NCBI GenBank assembly: GCA_002914805.1
Contig: JXTB01000119.1
Span: 316,395 to 380,394, forward strand
Origin: Parasponia andersonii
Lineage: Eukaryota > Streptophyta > Magnoliopsida > Rosales > Cannabaceae
DNA: 64,000 nucleotides
Direction of reading: 5' to 3'
This document shows positions 60,201 to 64,000 of the stretch, piece by piece. The notes beneath the pieces were generated by a model that was not told the DNA's origin, ran no database searches, and was given only the letters and a program-made list of their open reading frames with translations. The number at the start of each line of letters is the position of its first letter. Position 1 is the stretch's first letter. A program made the translations under genes and the position numbers.

Positions 60201-62727
60201 ATCGAAAAGTTCTTCTCTGGAAATCCACAGTGAGGTTGTTCTCCCTAAAAAATAGGACAGAAATCAATAGTAGCTACCAAAAGAGACCATTAGCATATCC
60301 CGAATGATGCCAACACTTTGTCTCAGAGTTCAAAACTACAAGGCTTCCAGTCTCATTCTTTTCATATTCAACTAGCCTAGATCTAAAACCAGAAAGCAAT
60401 AAAGATATCTGGGGGAAAAAAAATAACAAAAACCTGAGACACTCACTCATACTAGGCCAGCACTAGAAAGTAAATCAAGAATGATTAGTGCACTCAAACT
60501 AGTACAAACCTTCATATATTGCAAATCAAGCTCTTTTGCTCCTATATGTGCATCCATTTCAAAAAGTTCATAAAATTTGCCCATCTGCTCAAGCAAAGAA
60601 TAAAATCTGTTCAGACTACTCTAATTACACAGACAACTTTGATGGTATTATCTAGCACAAGTAACTGTAAAAAAATGCTTGCCTTGAAAAACAGAACTTT
60701 GTCCATGTGCTTTGACTTAAACTCCCACCATTGTTTCTGAAAATCACATGCCGCAAGATGAATAGCTAAAAAATGAAACATACTTCAAAATTTACAACAT
60801 TTGGTGGAAAGTAATACTTGGCCATCTGATAAACTCTTTACAAAATTGGGAGGTAAATACAAAGTTCTTGTATCATAGTTTGGATCTCCAGGTCGTCTCC
60901 TTTTTGCATCCCTACGTTCCCTGTTTCCACATAAAGTAGTAGACATTAAATGAACGAAATTTAGCATCACAGTCAATAAACATAGTTCATCCAATACAGA
61001 GCAATAAATGCAGATTGTTCATAGGAATGTCAAATAGCCCCTCTCAGCTTGTAAAGAAATAAGAATTACAGATGTTCAAGGTAGAACCTGACACATGCAA
61101 CAAATTTAAAGATGTAAATTACATATTCATTGAAACAGCCAGCAGAAACAAAAATCAACAGCAAAAAAGAAAAAACACGACACAGAAATGCAAGCATCTA
61201 TAACAAGGGAGACACAGAAATGCTGTCAAAATGAACTTACTCCCCAAGGAAGCACAACTTCTTAGCTTCACGTATACTAAACCTTTCTGAGGTGTCACCC
61301 GAAAAAGCAGCATTAATAGCATTAGAAGCCTTACCATCTGCAATTAAACATCTCAAATTCAATACCAACTTAATCTAATAAAAAAAAATCATAATAATAA
61401 AAGTTCACTCTATGCTGAGATGGGGAGCCCCGACATCGTGAGGACCAGGCAAACAAATTAGAATCCAAATAATCTGTGCTTGAAATCGTACCAAAATCAA
61501 AGACAATAAAGCTTTGAACGATTTTTAAGCTTCAAAGGAAGCAGAATCAAGTTTTAGATCAATGATTAAATTTTACTTTCAATAAAGTTCCATTACTTCC
61601 TGCTAAGAAAACATAAGCACACTAGTTCATTGGCGCTTTTCCACAACCATAGGAGGAAAAATAATTTTAAGATTGTTCATCAACTTCATTAATTTCAGCC
61701 ACAAACCCTTATATGTAATCCAAAGAAAGTACGAAAGAGAGCTACATACCATTACAAGTACATTTGTCATGAACGAAAGATAAACTGATTACTTTTTCTC
61801 CATTAAAAAAAAGGAAAACTTCAAAGAAAAAACTCACTTACTCTCAGCATTATCAGTCGGTTCCATGACAGAAACCTTAAGACCGACTTTGCTCACATCT
61901 TTACCACCCTTGTTCTCCTTAGCAGAACCCAACTCGCTTTCTCTTTCTCCACCGATCTTTCGTTTCCTCGATTCTCCTTGACCACCCGGCTTAACTTTCG
62001 ACCTCACAACTTCAACCTCTTCATCCTCATCCTCCATTTCCACATTCTCCTCCTCACTATTCTCAGCCACCTCTTTCTCCCCGCTCTTCCCCCAATCTTC
62101 ATCACTAGAATCGTCGCCACCACCACCACCACCATCATCATCGTCCAAATTCTCCTCTTCATCGTCCTCAATGACCATCGTCCTGATACTCGAAGAAGAA
62201 CCCCGCCGCAAACGCTTGAATCTCGTCACGCTCTGCTCGACCCACTCGATCTTTTCCTTCCCCAGTTCCAAGAATTCCTCCTCCGCATCATCGTACTGCA
62301 CCAAATGCTTACCCTCACCCTCATCGTACGATTTCACAAACCCTTCGTACCAGCTCTTATCCAACGGCCAATACACCTTGATCCTCCTCCCTACAACTTC
62401 ATCGCCATAGGGTTTCTTCGAACCCGGAGTCAGAGGAGACGGAGACGGAGACGGAGACGGAGAAGACGCACCGATGACTAGAAGAGGCTTCTTGGGCTTG
62501 GATTGGAGAGGGGAAGGGGTACTAGGGCTGGGGCTGGGGCTAGGGCTACGCTTCGGGGCTGAGCTGGTAATGGATTTAGGTTTAGGTTTAGGGCTAATAA
62601 TAGAAGAATGCTTGTTAGGGTTTTGATCGGAGTTAATGGCGCTGGATGTGGAGAAGAAGGCAGTAATTTGGCGTTGCTGGTTGACGAGTGGGGATCGGCC
62701 ATTGCTCTGACGACGTAAAGGTGCCAT
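54209..62727 (-). CDS. MSH6: DNA mismatch repair protein MSH6 (MutS homolog 6), 1320 aa
   Basis: Partner of MSH2 in MutS-alpha, recognising base mismatches and small loops in the nucleus. 21 coding exons, minus strand: 61842-62727, 61241-61337, 60818-60920, 60683-60736, 60510-60584, 60176-60244, 59971-60054, 59536-59730, 58823-59370, 58603-58732, 57873-57964, 57612-57790, 57259-57455, 57047-57148, 56690-56852, 56035-56321, 55754-55891, 55273-55352, 55090-55189, 54738-54867, 54209-54462. Every junction is in phase; total 1320 aa, usual for plant MSH6. Residues 18-25 (QRQITAFF) are a PCNA-binding PIP box. A Ser-Pro-rich linker precedes a Tudor-like domain (111-162, GRRIKVYWPLDKSWYEGF). MutS mismatch-contact Phe384-Tyr-Glu386 lies in GKFYELFE. 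Walker A GPNMGGKST is at 1066-1074 and Walker B LDELGRGTS around 1144-1151. Introns 4 and 16 have GC donors. No break seen. Confidence 0.96.
58321..58400. repeat. 40-bp tandem duplication in MSH6 intron 10
   Basis: Two adjacent 40-bp units starting TCCCACGATTGTAAATAGC differ by one base (G versus A). Located in the longest MSH6 intron (57965-58602), which also has a run of C near 58087-58096. Confidence 0.93.
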
Positions 62728-62827
62728 TGTTAGATAGAGGGAGAGAGAGATTACTCTGCGAGAGTGGGAGCGAGGAGCAAGTAAAGAGAAGGGTTAGAGT
62801 GAGTTCAGTAGAAGAAGACAGTGTCGA

Positions 62828-62880
62828 GGCGGGAAATTACCAGAAATGCCCAAAAGGAAGTGTTAGAGAAATGGCGGGAA
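62828..62880 (-). promoter_or_regulatory. Two E2F-type sites upstream of MSH6
   Basis: GGCGGGAAA at 62828-62836 and GGCGGGAA at 62873-62880 (TTTCCCGCC and TTCCCGCC on the coding strand) lie about 100 and 150 bp upstream of the start codon. They match the E2F/DP consensus TTTSSCGC or its close variants, as expected for an S-phase replication-repair gene. No clear TATA box. Confidence 0.65.
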
Positions 62881-64000
62881 CTTTTGGGAAATCCGGCGCA
62901 ATGTCAGATGACAATTAGAACTACAAATAAAATCAACATCTAAAATTTTCATATTTTAAGCTGTAGGGTGAGATATTGAAAATTCAGGGAAATTTAAGAC
63001 ACCACAAAAATAAAATATATATATATATAATAAACGACATGCGGTTTCAACTTATAAACAAGGATAAATTTAACTTATCGCCAAAGGATTCGGGCCAATA
63101 AAATAAAGTGTTTAGTTCACTTTATAAACGACATAAAAGTTTGGACGAAAGGAAATTTGTAATTTCTAGAATTTACAGCTAGGACAAAACGACATGTGGT
63201 TCTTAATAAGGCGCAAGAAAAACTCAACATGTCACTAAACTAGAAGCAACCTGTATTTCCACCTTTTTTCAAGGGAAAAAAAAAAAAAAAAAAGGTTTGG
63301 CACCTTTGACACGACCAAAAATAACAAGTGCACTTCTTTCAGGTAATTTTATATCCTCCTTGGGACAATGCAGCTTGCATAGAGTGCAATTATCATGCTA
63401 TGGACTTCACTTTACTTATTTCTTTAGGCTTCACTTTACTTTTTTGTAGAGGTAGATTGCCCCCAAAGGTTCTGGTACTGCCACTGGAACAACAAAGACT
63501 CTCTCCCGTTTTGTAACTAATGCTCAAGGAGTGTTCGTTTTTTAAATCCATTAGACCTCGTGGTAGTTCTCCTGTAATGATGTATGTTTAGAGCATTGTC
63601 TCGGTTAAACTTTTAGTGCACACTGTCTTTGTGTATCAAATATGAAATATATGATGTGATACATTTCATTTAATTCGTTGCCCTATTTTGTGACAGTGAT
63701 TGAGTATACAGATCAATCGAAGGCTTACTACGATAGTGAAGTATATGATGCGACCCATCAAAAATGCTTTTTTTTATATACCATTGAAGGCATCCACGAT
63801 TTAATTAGTGCGTGCTTTTATTATTTTTGAAAAATGACGCGATAACACGTGAATGACACGTAAGACTCAATTTTGAGTGAGATTCATTTCGTATTAGTAA
63901 AATATTTGGATAGATTTATGTTTTATTTTGCCAGGACATTAAAATTCTATATTTATCTACTCAAAATAATGCGTTCAGGATGTTGGATTTAAAAACGATT
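62881..64000. other. MSH6 upstream region and right-edge intergenic DNA
   Basis: No supported gene. Three AAACGACAT motifs occur at 63032-63040, 63126-63134 and 63187-63195, the same core as the cluster between SAR1 and RPL29. An A tract is at about 63277-63293 and an AT run at 63015-63029. The ORF at 63328-63516 has no recognisable domain. Confidence 0.5.

Noticed and set aside
61978..62481. 167-aa plus-strand ORF
   Set aside because: Antisense of MSH6 exon 1; its His/Leu/Arg repeats come from the Asp/Gly and Ser-Pro repeat codons on the other strand.
1..64000. tRNA, rRNA or organelle-derived segments
   Set aside because: No A-box/B-box pairs, rRNA-like stretches or plastid gene segments were recognised by eye; a tRNAscan or Infernal run would be decisive.

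Overview
The window is nuclear DNA from a flowering plant, most likely a eudicot and perhaps a woody rosid. Supporting this: AT-rich intergenic DNA, many short GT-AG introns, plant-specific families (BXL-type beta-xylosidase, PADRE/DUF4228 proteins, a plant RING-CH protein), and nested plant transposons (copia, gypsy, LINE, hAT, PIF/Harbinger). Three single N bases (2675, 33319, 42507) suggest a draft assembly. No CRISPR array, operon or prokaryotic feature is present. All coding exons below were joined by hand from splice sites and reading phase.

Layout. 1-4434: decayed retrotransposons, a gypsy gag remnant (+) abutting a 3'-truncated copia element (-) with its LTR at 3931-4434. 4435-11300: repeats, two broken papain-like cysteine protease genes, and between them a duplicated copy of the 5' end of a universal stress protein gene whose intact relative lies at 32.1-33.0 kb. 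12906-18038: intact seven-exon beta-D-xylosidase gene (BXL1 type, 774 aa, -). 18.1-23.1 kb: mostly empty. 23102-23677 and 26433-26936: two single-exon PADRE-domain genes (-). 28564-31044: SAR1 GTPase (-) and ribosomal protein L29 (+), divergent, sharing an intergenic region with about a dozen ACGACA-type motifs. 32114-33012: universal stress protein gene (170 aa, -). 34341-40640: a nested transposon block (gypsy LTR plus gag, LINE remains, and a 998-bp hAT-type non-autonomous element with a perfect 8-bp target duplication). 46577-48910: RING-CH (MARCH-type) membrane protein gene (222 aa, +). 50.0-50.5 kb: tandem repeats. 51.9-53.7 kb: a PIF/Harbinger transposase relic split by an 1151-bp LTR-like insertion with a 5-bp target duplication. 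54209-62727: MSH6 mismatch-repair gene (21 coding exons, 1320 aa, -), with two GC-AG introns and two E2F-type sites upstream.

The genes are unrelated housekeeping and stress functions: cell-wall xylan trimming, ER-to-Golgi transport, translation, ubiquitin ligation, stress response and DNA repair. I found no new multi-gene system. The observations most worth a second look are the ACGACA motif cluster between SAR1 and RPL29 and its recurrence upstream of MSH6, the duplicated stress-protein block, and the two transposon insertions whose target duplications date the nesting order.
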